Assembly (NCBI GenBank): GCA_010356995.1
Contig: ML996703.1
Location: 186,001 to 250,000 of the forward strand
Length of the DNA: 64,000 bases
DNA from: Trichodelitschia bisporula
Taxonomy: Eukaryota > Ascomycota > Dothideomycetes > Phaeotrichales > Phaeotrichaceae
Reading direction: 5' to 3'
A model generated the notes under the pieces. The model was not told where the DNA came from and searched no databases. It saw only the letters and a program-made list of their open reading frames with translations. Numbering within the stretch: position 1 is the first letter of the stretch; each line of letters begins with the position of its first letter. The position numbers were made by a program, and so were the translations under genes. This document shows positions 23,137 to 33,222 of this stretch, one piece after another.

Positions 23137-23734
23137 ATGCCAAAGCGCTCCCACTCAGTAGCGCTGGGTGAGAACGAGAAGCCTTATTCTATCTTCGAGA
23201 AGGCGTCCGACGAGGTCGAGCCTGAGGTCGAGCCAGCCCACAAGAAGCTGAAGAAAGTCGTCGCGTCCCCGGTAGCAGGTAAGAAGGCGAATGCTTCTGT
23301 CGTTATTCTCGATTTTAATATATGCGGCAGGTGAATTTCTCTCTCCAGCTGCTACAATCCTCAGGGCGCTGGAAGATCTCGTCGACGTCAAAGAGGAACT
23401 TGTCTCCGGATCTGCCACTTACGAAGCCGCGGCTGGTGCAGTGATTTGGGCGGCGCCTCATCAAAAGGATGACCACTTCGCGCACCTCGTGCAGTGGCTG
23501 CTCAACATGCAGGAAGCCAAGCAGCTTAAGCTGATCTCGATCAAGGGACGTGACGTCTACACCGAAATCCACTTGACTTTCGGCAAGAAACTTGCCGGCA
23601 AGATCATTGAAAAGCCGATCGACGGGATAGTTGCTAGTTGGCCAGATCAGACTACCGCCAGTTTGCTTCCTGGGACCGTGGGCGAGGCTGTCATGGCATC
23701 AGTTGAGACCGAGAATGAGGGTCATGATGTCTAG
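23137..23734 (+). CDS. Small unknown protein, cluster paralogue 1
   Basis: A 181-aa protein of no family I recognise. Exons are 23137-23278 and 23331-23734; the intron is 52 nt (GTAAGA...GGCAG). Exon 1 encodes a charged segment with a basic, possibly nuclear-targeting patch (AHKKLKKVV). Exon 2 encodes an alpha/beta-looking domain: ATILRALEDLVDVKEEL, HFAHLVQWLLNMQEAKQLKL, VYTEIHLTFGKKLAGKIIE. The plan matches the next two genes: charged exon 1, a short intron at a phase-1 Val/Ala codon, then a domain with a hydrophobic helix before LVEWL/LVQWLL/LIDWI and a beta strand after it. This is the most diverged of the three. Confidence 0.6.
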
Positions 23735-24775
23735 CTTCTCGCGAGGTACGTTTGATGCTATGCCGCCCTTTCACAGGCCCGATTGCTAAACCCTAGACTA
23801 GTATGTAACTGATGTGCTGTCTTTCATCCGACCGATTGACGAGTTAGCATGCAATGGGTCTGCCGAGTCGGTCTCAACGGATCTAGGGATGTAGTTAGCA
23901 TGTCTCTTAGGATCTCGATGAATTGATCATGACCATGTAGCCCAAAGCTGTCTGCCGTGGTAGGTATCCAAAGTGCACTTTATCATCTACCGGCTCGTCA
24001 CGCAGTGGTCCACCGGTCGTGCCAAAGGCAATCTCTGGCGGAGGTATTGGTCGACTCAGTCGCCACGGAAAAGCCCGAATTGAGGGTCGAGGTTGAGCAG
24101 GAAGAAGCTGGAAAGGCCGATGGTACTGCCGCGGAGAAATAAAGACCAAGCATACTCAGCCTGGGCTCACAGGTAAGCTGAATGCCGTTGCGTTGATAGT
24201 TCATGTTACTCCCTAGCAAGTCCACGGAGGTACGTTCAGAATCCGAGCTGCGGACCTCATTGCCATCGCCATCTGCCCGAAGGAACTTCGTCGTCGTTGT
24301 CCAGGAGGGGTTTCTAGGGGATATACTTAGCGAAAGGTATGGGAAAGGTTGGGGGGAAGTAGTGGGCTGCCTCCGGCAGGTGACTTCAGGCTCTACCGAA
24401 GGATCCACTCGAAGACTGTCCACTGCGATCCCGCGAGATAGGAAGTCGCTGTCAGCTTTTGATTAGTATATAGAGCCGGCATCGCCCTCAAGTTTTGACT
24501 TCCAATCCGCTTCACTCAGTTGTCACGTTACCCCCGCACTCTCACATTTGTCATGGTACTCTGGCACCTGGTAGGTCCAATAGGTGGGGCCTACGTACCT
24601 TCCCTCTTGACCAAGAGAGCAGTCGCGACTGCTCATTCGGGTCTGATCCCACCTCACAGTGACAGGATATTGTGGCAGTCTTGCTACCATCCAGGGCAAA
24701 ACTTTCTTCTCTTCTCTCCAATCCCCCTTCTCACAAGAGATCGTTTAAACCCGGATCCCGCCCATACTTGACGCC
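23735..24775. other. Intergenic region between cluster paralogues 1 and 2
   Basis: No full gene. A short frame at 23957-24142 ends in a Glu-rich tail (VEVEQEEAGKADGTAAEK) that may be debris of another family member, but I cannot show it. A TATA-like AGTATATAGAG near 24465 probably serves paralogue 2. Confidence 0.35.
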
Positions 24776-24907
24776 ATGAGGAGCGTGACGCTCGACCGGT
24801 CGGACACCCTGAGCAGCGTGACGCTCGGCCGGTCAGACGCCATGAGGAGCAGGACGTGCAGCCGGTCAGACACCATGAGGAGCGTGGCGCGCGATCGGTC
24901 AAGGTTG
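24776..24907 (+). repeat. 33-nt in-frame tandem repeat, four copies
   Basis: Four 33-nt units encode the 11-residue repeats that open cluster paralogue 2 (core ATGAGGAGCGTGACGCTCG). They vary by substitution only, so the frame is kept. Confidence 0.85.
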
Positions 24908-25510
24908 CCGGACGTGAAGGTGGAGATGAGAGTTTCGAAGGTGAAGAAGGAAAGCAGCAAGCCAGACCTCCAACACCTCAAAGCATCCGCGTGGGGTACG
25001 CTGCCTGGGATTCCGTCGTCGTTTCTCAAGCTAATCCTCTGTACAGTTGGGTTCGGGAAGGCACGCGCTCGGTACGTCCTGTCCGCATTGAAAATCGTCT
25101 TCGAGGACGTGCCACAAAGCCCAATCGATCTGGATGGTGATTTGAGCTGTTACATTTGTATGCGGCCAGCCGGGGAAGAGCCAGACCTGGACTCCCTCGT
25201 GGAGTGGCTCATATCCTCGAAGAAAGGTCTGCAAATTAAAAAGATCCTCCAGTCGAAATCCCACACCAGCCTTATCGTGGGTCTCTCCGATGAGGCTTCC
25301 AAAGTTTTGCGGGCCGTTATGGATAACTTCTCATGGCTGTGTTTCCCACAACGTGACCCACCTCCGGTCAACATCTTCCGTCAGGTTGTGGCCAGGATTC
25401 AGGCCCGGAAAGCTGTCCAACAAAACTCGAGGATCAAGAAAGAACGCGAAGAAAAGCAGCCGTCCCGAGGAACAACAGCTATGACACGTGCTCGTCAGAG
25501 TACTCACTAA
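24776..25510 (+). CDS. Small unknown protein, cluster paralogue 2
   Basis: A 227-aa protein of unknown function. Exons are 24776-24995 and 25047-25510. The 51-nt intron (GTACGC, branch GCTAATCC, acceptor TGTACAG) is a multiple of three with no stop, so the unspliced frame is also open; I infer splicing because paralogue 3 has the matching intron at 50 nt, where it is not a multiple of three. Exon 1 begins with four 11-residue repeats (MRSVTLDRSDT-like), then a basic stretch (VSKVKKESSKPD). Exon 2 carries RYVLSALKIVFEDVPQ, CYICMRPAGEEPDLDSLVEW and ISSKKGLQIKKILQSK, then a basic C-terminus (IQARKAVQQ). Downstream DNA is duplicated behind paralogue 3. Confidence 0.6.
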   Translation: MRSVTLDRSDTLSSVTLGRSDAMRSRTCSRSDTMRSVARDRSRLPDVKVEMRVSKVKKESSKPDLQHLKASAWGTLPGIPSSFLKLILCTVGFGKARARYVLSALKIVFEDVPQSPIDLDGDLSCYICMRPAGEEPDLDSLVEWLISSKKGLQIKKILQSKSHTSLIVGLSDEASKVLRAVMDNFSWLCFPQRDPPPVNIFRQVVARIQARKAVQQNSRIKKEREEKQPSRGTTAMTRARQSTH

Positions 25511-25600
25511 CTGAGGCTTTCCTCAGCGGTTAGAACTTCCTTGTTCTCGATGTCGGTCATAACAGGTCATACTATGAGTTTGTGGTTGATCTTGAGCTGA

Positions 25601-26043
25601 TTGAATCCCGTCCGTTCTTCAATGGCTGTATACCCTAGTTCTAGAGCGTAATGTGAACCATTGAAGTACCATAGCCACTCCAACTTACATCTCGGCCCGC
25701 GCTCCCTACCATTGATAACGCCACCCTCCCTTTCTCTTTGCCCCCGAGATCCATGTATCGCTCCCGCCAGACCTAAGAAACCAAAAATTAAGGTATATCA
25801 GCGGATATGCCACGGGCAAGGTAAACCGTACCGGATTAAGCCATTCGTTTGTACCCAAGTGGCGATACGGACACGAAAGTCTAGAATAAGTACACAGGGC
25901 CGACCATATGCTTATGACGAATATATGACGTGCGCCAGATAAAACTTCAACCAACCTCTGCCCCCTAATAGCCCATACTGTCCCACCAGCACGAGCCCAG
26001 TCTTACACCTGCCAAACGTCCTTCCACCAACATCCAACCCTCC
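25601..26043 (+). repeat. Segmental duplication, copy 1 of the flank
   Basis: Aligns by eye over its whole length to 27176-27640, for example CCGTTCTTCAATGG against CTGTTCTTCAATGA, and the shared ATCGCTCCCGCCAG. The two copies lie at the same place, downstream of paralogues 2 and 3, so gene and flank were duplicated together. Confidence 0.8.
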
Positions 26044-26130
26044 TGATGTGGTTATGGAAGGAGCATTGATGTGGCTATGGAAGGAGCGTTGATATGTCAG
26101 GAAGGCGCATTGATGTGTCGGGAAGGCGCA
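26044..26130 (+). repeat. 21-23-nt tandem repeat, four copies
   Basis: Four units like GATGTGGCTATGGAAGGAGC, the last two shortened by two bases. The repeat lies at the right end of the duplicated flank. Confidence 0.75.
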
Positions 26131-26431
26131 TACTAAGGGTCGCGGTGGAATGAGCGCATGATGGAAGGCAGGTGCGAAGGAGGGTCCTTGGCATCTAGTA
26201 TTTGAGTCTCGAAAGTCTCCGACTCTCCTCCTCTCTTTGTCTTCCACCTCCATCTTCACTTCACACAGATGTTTTTGCCTATATATTGAGCTTCACTCCC
26301 ATCAAATGGTAGCTGAAGGAAGTTAAAAGATCACTACCCTCTCTTTCACCACTCTCTCTACCCGCTTCGATATAGCCCAACGGCCCACGATCAAAATATA
26401 CTCAATCGGTATAGCCTAAAGAGCTTTGGGG

Positions 26432-27115
26432 GTGCAGAAAGAAAACAAGGAGTCGAAGGTCAAACGCTTTGATTTATCCAAAACTGGTACGCTGGCCGAG
26501 ATTCTGTTATCATTTCTTCGAGCTGATGCTCCATAGTGGAACTCCCGCGTTCGAGTTCTCGGACCGTTCTGTCCGACTTGAAGAACATCTTCAAGGATGT
26601 GCCAGAACACTCAATCGACACGGATCACCATACGCACTGTTATATCATCGTGAGGCCTTTGGAGATTCCGTCGTCGTTTCTTCGAGCCGATCCTCTATCT
26701 AGTGGAACTCCAGCGGGCGAGTGCTCGAGCCATTCTGACCGACTTGGTCCGCATCTTCAAAGATGTGCTGGAACACGCAATCCTCACTGACAATCCTACG
26801 CGATGCTACATCATCGTGAGGCCTCTGGAGAAAGAGGCTGAGCTGGAATCCCTTATAGACTGGATTACGTTCACGAACAAGGGCCTGCATGTCGAACTCA
26901 TCATGAAGTATACAGCCTACACCAGCATTTGGCTGTATGTCTCCAGCGATGCAGCGAAAGTTCTGCGGAGTGTTGGCTTAAAATGGCTGATTTGGTTTTC
27001 GACATCTCGCCCAGTCGACATCTACCCTCGGATTGCGGCTAGTATTCGGGCCCGGAGAGCTGCGATGGTACAGAAGGGGCTGAAGAGGAAACAGGAGCAA
27101 GCACGGCAGGTTTGA
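26432..27115 (+). CDS. Small unknown protein, cluster paralogue 3 (start missing)
   Basis: Close relative of paralogue 2. A partial exon 1 (26432-26486; KENKESKVKRFDLSKT) has no in-frame ATG: a TAA lies just upstream, so the start is lost or lies in an exon I cannot see. The intron begins at 26487 (GTACGC) and could end at 26536 or at 26702, because the exon start is tandemly duplicated. Only the second acceptor leads into the long frame: RAILTDLVRIFKDVLEHAI, CYIIVRPLEKEAELESLIDW, FTNKGLHVELIMKY, VDIYPRIAASIRARRAAM, stop at 27115. The predicted domain and basic tail match paralogue 2. It may be live with a hidden start, or an early pseudogene. Confidence 0.45.
26498..26826 (+). repeat. 164-bp tandem duplication inside paralogue 3
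   Basis: Two adjacent copies, 26498-26661 and 26662-26826, each hold the 3' part of the intron, the acceptor and the start of exon 2 (ATCATCGTGAGGCCT near each end). They differ by scattered substitutions, so the event is not recent. Confidence 0.8.
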
Positions 27116-27175
27116 GGTTCTGCTTGACGGATTCGAGTGTGGACTTGCGCTTCCGCCCCTACCAGATCTACGGAT

Positions 27176-27640
27176 GTAATTCAATCGCGTCTGTTCTTCA
27201 ATGACCGTGCAACCTAGAATATGACGTCAATCGTTGTAGTCCTATGGCTGCCGTGACTTACATTTCGACCTGTGCCCATCGCCGTTGATGACACCACCCC
27301 TCCTTTCCAGACATCCTCGACCGCACTTTCTTTCGCCCCGATGTCCATGCATCGCTCCCGCCAGGCCCAAGATACTAAGACAAAGGGCATGCTGGCGCAT
27401 AGGCCGCCGTGAAGGCAAACCCGTACCCGATCAAGCCATACGAGCTCGTACCGAAGTGCCTATGCGGGTACGAAAAGTCCAGACCAAGTACACCAGGCCG
27501 ACCACATGCCGATGACAAAAATATGACGTGCCCTAGACGATACACACCCACCAACGTCTCGTCCAACAGCCCATCCTGCCCCGCCAGCACGAGGCCAGTC
27601 TCCAACCAAACGCCCCTCCACCCAACCTCCAACCCTCATC
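27176..27640 (+). repeat. Segmental duplication, copy 2 of the flank
   Basis: Partner of 25601-26043. This copy is visibly richer in G and C; many differences are C against T or G against A in the other copy. Confidence 0.8.
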
Positions 27641-30450
27641 CCGCTACACCTCGCACCACAGCCGCTCAACCGCCCATCCCACCCCTCCCAACGCAGTCAG
27701 CCTGCACCGCATCGCACCGCTCGCACTCGTTCCTTGAAGCAGCAGCCGCATATGTACGCAGCACGCAGCACGCAGCACGCAAGGCCACGCACGATGCCCC
27801 CAAACCCAGCCTAGTAGCCACCCCTCCCCTCACGCAGCCTCGCCCAGCCTCAAGTCGCCACTGCTGCGCAAACCCGGCACCTGGATCTGGTGCAGATGCC
27901 CCGGCGGCATAGGGTCGGGAAGCGACGATCCGAGCAGCGCCGAGGTTCGCAGTACCGATGATGCGCGCAGGGTAGCCTGCTGATGGGGGATCTGCCGGTT
28001 TTCCTGCGCGTGGTCCTCGTGCCTGCTCGTCGGCGGGTCGGTGGAGAAGCAGACGTTGCACAGCAGCGCAGCGGCGTCGTCCTTCACGCCCGCTCCGAAG
28101 CGTGGTGTCTGAGACCCGGCGGCCGCACACGGGATGCATTCCCATTCCCCTCTCCGTTTTTCTTCTTCTGCATCTGCAGCTGGATCAAGCCTGAAGGTAG
28201 AGGCGTAGTGCGCTCTCTGAGCCTACCCCCACGCTACGCAGCCTCGCGCACACCGCGCAGTCGGGATATCCCTGCGCGGCTGAAACACCGCCAAGGATGG
28301 GCGTGTTCTTCGCGTCTTCGAGGGCGGCGTCGCGTGGCGCCGGGTGGGCGGGCGGTGCGGGAGAAGAGGGCTGGAATGATGGAAGGGTGGAAGCCTGGGG
28401 GATGGAAGCCTTCAAGGCGGAGATGATGGCGACGTCGAAGGGGTTTCTCTGGATCCAACGCCTGGCGGAATCCCCTCCGTCGCGTCCACGCCAGGCCACT
28501 GTGCTCCCTGATATCCAAGCGAAGTGCAGCAGCGGAAGTGCATAGCCTGGCATTCCGCGCTGGTGCTGACTCGCCTGCCCCTCGTCATGCCGCGCGCCGG
28601 CGATGCGGTTCGGGCGGCATCGATGCTGGCGACCGGTTGGCGAGGGCTACGTGCGTATCTCAATGGGCAAGCGATGCGAGATCGCTGCCATGCTGCGATC
28701 GCAGGCTCGCGACCCGGTTTCTAGCAAGCCCGTGGATGATGTTGGCTATAGACGGCTGCTGCGTGCTGACGCTGCACGGATGCGGAGTGTGCGTGCGGGG
28801 ACTCCACTCTGGTCAAGCTAGCTCACAGGTCAGGTCAGACTGGCTCGCCGCCGGGAGGGGCTTATGCCGTGCATTCGGAGAATTAGCATCGCGGTGGGGC
28901 TGCAAGTCCTCGCCAGAAGCGGATGGATGTGCGGTGTGCGCGGGGGACGAGAACGGGGATTGAGTTGGTTGGGCATGCGGGATCGGAAGGGTTAACGTCG
29001 GAGGAGGGCATGGGCATGGGATGGCGACGAAAATAGGCGGCTTGGGTTGTGCAATGGCTTCGGCTGGTTGTGCTGGGATGCTGCATCTTGCTGGAGCTGG
29101 GGGCGAGGGCGAGCACGGCTGGTCTGGCTGTGGATGGATATCGACGACTCTGCTTCTTCAGCTCTGTGAGCGCAATCACGCCGCGTCCATCGAACCCCCG
29201 CATTCAGCGAGCGGACGTCACATCGTCAACCCGCTTCATCCTCCGTAAACACAGACAACGGCATCGCATTGGCCGCATCACCAACCAACCACCACCTCAA
29301 TCACACACTCCCCGCAGACCCCACCAACGGGCAACCCACCCCCCCGCGCCACGCACGCTATATCGAAACGGCCGTCTCAGCTGCCCATCGCCGCTCTGCC
29401 AATGGGACACCGCGGCTGGAACATCACGTCTATCCATCCAAAGACGACGAGCATCGCGGGGGCGTGGCATAGGGCTGGATGGGCCGTGACGACCACGAAC
29501 GTGCCGCGTATCCCGGCGCGCGGATCCGGATTGGGCGAGTGCGGATTGCGTTCGCAGCTTGGCACGCATAGGCTGGGGTCGCGATAGCAGCGAACTGACT
29601 CTCGCCGCGGCACCGTGCCAGCAAGTTGGCTTCCGTGCTGGGAGACTAGGCGTGGTTTAAGGGCTGGACAGGAAATTCATGGCCGCCCTGGCGGGGGGTG
29701 TGTGGGGAGAGGGTCGGTTGTGACTTTTTTGGACGAGCCTGGGTCGGGTACCTGCCCGAGGCCGGGTGCATCCCGGGCGCTGCGTCGCCGACCCGCTGCG
29801 CTGGCGCCGGTCAGGTACCCGAGTCAGCACGGGCGGGCGGCGTGTCGCGGATAGATTGAGGCGGAAGCGGAGTGGCGAGAGGAATGCTGCAGAGGACCGA
29901 GTGGATGATGCAAGGGCAAGCGGCGCGTGGTGAGGGAGGGAATGGGAGGGGCGTGTAGTGTTTTGCTTTCCTCTCTTGATGCCGTGCGAGGAGCCCGCAG
30001 AGTGCGCACTCAGCGCGCTTGCAGAGACAAGTGGCCATTGGCCTGGGCCTGTGGGCCGGCCCCTGGCGGCGTGCGCAGGGCCAAGAGGACGGGCTGCTCG
30101 TCATGCCGGCCGATGCATGCTGCGAGAGAGCGCACCGAGGTGCAGATGGAGGTGTGCCCCGAGAGAGCGCGTCGGGCCAATTGCCGTGGTTTTGGTCGCG
30201 TTTCTTCTTTTGGGGACTGGGAGGAAGACGGGGGGAGCTGGTTGCTATGGGCTTGGATGTGCTTGGACGGGGGGAAGGGTTGGGATGGTGGGTGGATGGC
30301 CGAGGTGTCACGGCAGGTAGCCGGTTGTCTCCCTCTCGTCTCTCTCGCTCTCTCTCTTTCTTTGCGCGTGTAACGATGGATTGGCAGGGCCCGAGAGTGT
30401 GGGTTTGGTGGGTTTGTTTTGGAAGGGGGAGGTGGAGGTTTGTGGGAGGA

Positions 30451-30485
30451 TGGTGGTGGTGGTGGTGGTGGTGGTGGTGGTGGTG
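30451..30485 (+). repeat. (TGG)n microsatellite
   Basis: About eleven TGG repeats. Read on the minus strand they give a poly-His run in a frame that is otherwise not credible as a gene. Confidence 0.95.
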
Positions 30486-31027
30486 AGTGTTGGTGTTTGA
30501 TGTCTGATCTTTGATCATCCTCCTACACATGGACGCTGGCGATGATCATCATAGGGAGCAGCAGGTAACAGCGGTTTGTCGATCAGACAAGTGTTCTGGA
30601 CGGAAATATCCCCGGATGGTGATGCCCGCAATAATGCACCGGCACTTGTGCAAGACGGGCAAGAATCTCGCGCAACACTCGACCAAGAAGTCAAGAAGAT
30701 GCCAATATTCTACACTACTCCTCTCCCTCCTGGGGGCTCCCCTGACGATGTATAGAGCAACTTCGATCTAAGGGCCATCCCACCTGTTGGATCATGATGT
30801 GCATGGGGAGGGTGGTAATTGTACAAGACAAGGCTTTCCATTGCTCCATTCATGCCACTCCATTGATCCATCGCATCGTTTGCTCCCACGGCTCCATAGC
30901 ACCAAGTTACTCAAGCCACTCTATGACGCCTGATGCATGTAACCGTCGGGCAAAGAAGGTCGTGAACATGAGAATATTCTATATGTGCGGGGGTCGTCGC
31001 TGTTGATTTTGTTTGATCTGTCCAGGC

Positions 31028-31037
31028 TTCTCTCTCG

Positions 31038-31077
<40 letters not shown>
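31028..31077 (+). repeat. (TC)n microsatellite
   Basis: A TC dinucleotide run of about 50 bases, some 350 bases upstream of the start of the next gene, inside its pyrimidine-rich promoter or leader. Confidence 0.95.
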
Positions 31078-31082
<5 letters not shown>

Positions 31083-31432
31083 TCTTGTTGTTCTTCATCT
31101 CTCATAAAAGTCCATCGTGAACTTTAAACCCTGTCCATTCTACCCCCACCCTCACTCTCTCTTTATTCCCTCCCTCCTTCCCTCTCTCCTCTCTCCACCG
31201 CCATACGGAGGTAGTCACCGTTAGCAATTCACCACCACCAACCACACATCACCACCATCACCTCCGCCTCCTCCTCCTCACCATCCCCCACCAATCCATC
31301 CACACCAAACCCCACTCTTCTCCCTACTCCTACATACACTAGTACCTGCACACTAGCCGCCCATCAACACCGTCGTCCACCGCCTATCCCCGTCGTCTAA
31401 TTCATAATACTACTTTACCCCCACTTCCCATC

Positions 31433-33222
31433 ATGAAGTATCAACATCAACAACCACAACTCTCGGCCGCCGAGTTCACCCAATTGCCAGATTGCATCCA
31501 GTGAGTTTGCTCTGCTTAGTTGCTATTCGTCCCTCCTTCTCTCTGCATCACACCCCGACTCGCGCGCCGAGGCTTGCATAATATGCATGCGCCGGATCCA
31601 TGAACTACTGTTGCTTGATATTGCACTTGCACTCTCCGCCCCCCGGTCATAGGCTACGCTCGTGCACTGGCTGCTGCACAGGCAATCCTGCTGCGAAGCT
31701 GCACCGTCCTGCACCCACCAAAACGCTGCACCAACGCCCCATGAAAAAGAGAGAAAACACTTAGCTAACCCCGCCCGCTCCTTCCCCCAGGCGAAAGTGT
31801 TTCTCCTCCCTCGAACGTCTCCAAATCACCCAAACCGCCGTCGAAGAGCTGTACTCCACGACACCGCGCACGCCTCGCAACCCACGCACCCGGCCCCCCT
31901 CGCTCCTCCTCCCCTCGCGATCTACAACGCTCAAACGCCGCCGCCGCGACTCCCCTCCCGCCCGCAACGCAAACTCCTTCGAAGAAACCCTCGCCGCCGC
32001 CGCCGAAGCCAGATGGTACTGTTCGCTCCCCGATAAAGTCCGCCGGTCGCACTTCTCCCCCGCCGAGCAATTCGTCCTCACGTCTCGCCTGCACAACGGC
32101 TACGCGTCTACGGTCGCCTCGTCCTCCGCTACCAGCGAGCCCGAGCCCGAGCCCAAGCACCGCCGCCTCGAGCGCGCCGCTTCTTACGCCACGACCGAGT
32201 CCCTGTCCGCGACGTTCTACAGCGACGACGACGAAGACGGCCCGTCCCCTTCCACCTCCTCCTTCCCCGCGATGAATTGCTTCGACGACGCGCCCCCGCG
32301 CGCTCACCGCTCCCGCGCCTCCTCCCTCCGCCGCACCCTCAGCATCTCGCGGTCCGCTCCCAACCCCTTCCGGCGCTCGACCTCCTCCTCGAACCCCGTT
32401 GCTCCGGCCATTACAGGCCCCATATCCCCCCTCTTCACCTCCCACCGACACAGCCGCTCCTTCGCCGGCATCGCGCCCCGCCCAAGCACAGAAAGCAGCT
32501 CACGCGCCTTCGATGCCGCTGCACTGTACTACCAGGACCCACAAGCGCGGCAAAAGCTCCGCGCCTACCTCGCCTCGCCGGCGAAATTCGACGAAGCCGT
32601 CGAATTCGGCTTCCCGTCGCAGCAGACGTCCGACCCCGCCGCCGACGTAGCGCACGTCCCCCGCCCCCCCGCTAGCACGAGCAACAACGACGCGCAGACC
32701 TTCCTCAAAGATGACACGATCTCGTTTCTGGATAGGTGGGACGCAGCCAGCACCGATTCCCGCTCGGATGACGGTAGCATCTTCGGCGAGAGCCCCGTCA
32801 CGCCCGCCGATGCGCCTAGCTCCTTCGGCGCCGGCGTCGCGAGCATTTTCTCGGCTCTGGACGCGGATGATACTCCGGCGCTCGACCTCATCGATCTCAA
32901 GGCCGCGCCTGATGCGCACGCCGCGCAGCCCGCTGGCATGCTGGATCCGCTTGCGTTGTCTGGGCGTGAAATGACGCTGCGCATGACGCTGACGCGCCCT
33001 GAGCTGCGTGCTGCCGAGGACGAGGTGTATACGTGGCAGACGAGGCGGTCGACGAGTGCGGGCGCGCCCCCGCTTACGTGGGGCGAGGATGATCCGCTCG
33101 CTTTGGAGGAACTGGCAACCAGCGAGGATGTCACTGGGTTACAGGGGGCGTTTGCGGTACGAGGGGGTGGTGCAAGGCGGAGTGGGATTTTCCTACGCAA
33201 GATTTTTGGGCTGCGGAGATAG
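31433..33222 (+). CDS. Fungal conserved Ser/Arg-rich protein (mucin-like annotation)
   Basis: A 499-aa protein of a Pezizomycotina family often labelled mucin or hypothetical. Exon 1 is 31433-31500 (FTQLPDCIQ), exon 2 is 31791-33222. The 290-nt intron (GTGAGT...CCCCCAG) is several times longer than any other in the window, and the codon split across it rebuilds PDCIQRKCFSSLERL. Family-like features are that opening, WYCSLPDKVRRSHFSPAEQF, a Ser/Arg-rich middle (RRTLSISRSAPNPFRRS) with likely phosphosites, and YYQDPQARQKLRAYLASP followed by KFDEAVEFGFPS. No signal peptide or membrane segment is seen, so mucin is a poor name. A regulatory or cytoskeletal role is possible but unproven. Confidence 0.8.

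Larger units (their letters stand above)
25511..26431. other. Duplicated flank of paralogue 2 and promoter of paralogue 3
   Basis: No gene. The part at 25601-26043 is homologous to 27176-27640. A short tandem repeat follows, then a TATA-like CTATATATTGAGC at about 26279 and a CT-rich leader. Confidence 0.5.
27116..31432. other. GC-rich stretch without a supportable gene
   Basis: The first 520 bases are the second copy of the duplicated flank. From 27.7 to 30.5 kb the DNA is GC-rich and several long frames overlap on both strands, but they are Arg/Ala/Pro-rich, show no domain and mirror one another as expected of GC-rich non-coding DNA. A (TGG)n and a (TC)n microsatellite follow. The last 350 bases are a strongly pyrimidine-rich leader of the next gene. 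Confidence 0.4.

Noticed and set aside
27666-28553. Overlapping frames of 85-160 codons on both strands
   Set aside because: Arg/Ala/Cys-rich, no domain, no convincing intron joining them, and both strands look equally open, as expected for GC-rich non-coding DNA.
29811-30530. Minus-strand 239-codon frame with poly-His
   Set aside because: The His run is just the (TGG)n microsatellite read backwards, and the rest is low-complexity.
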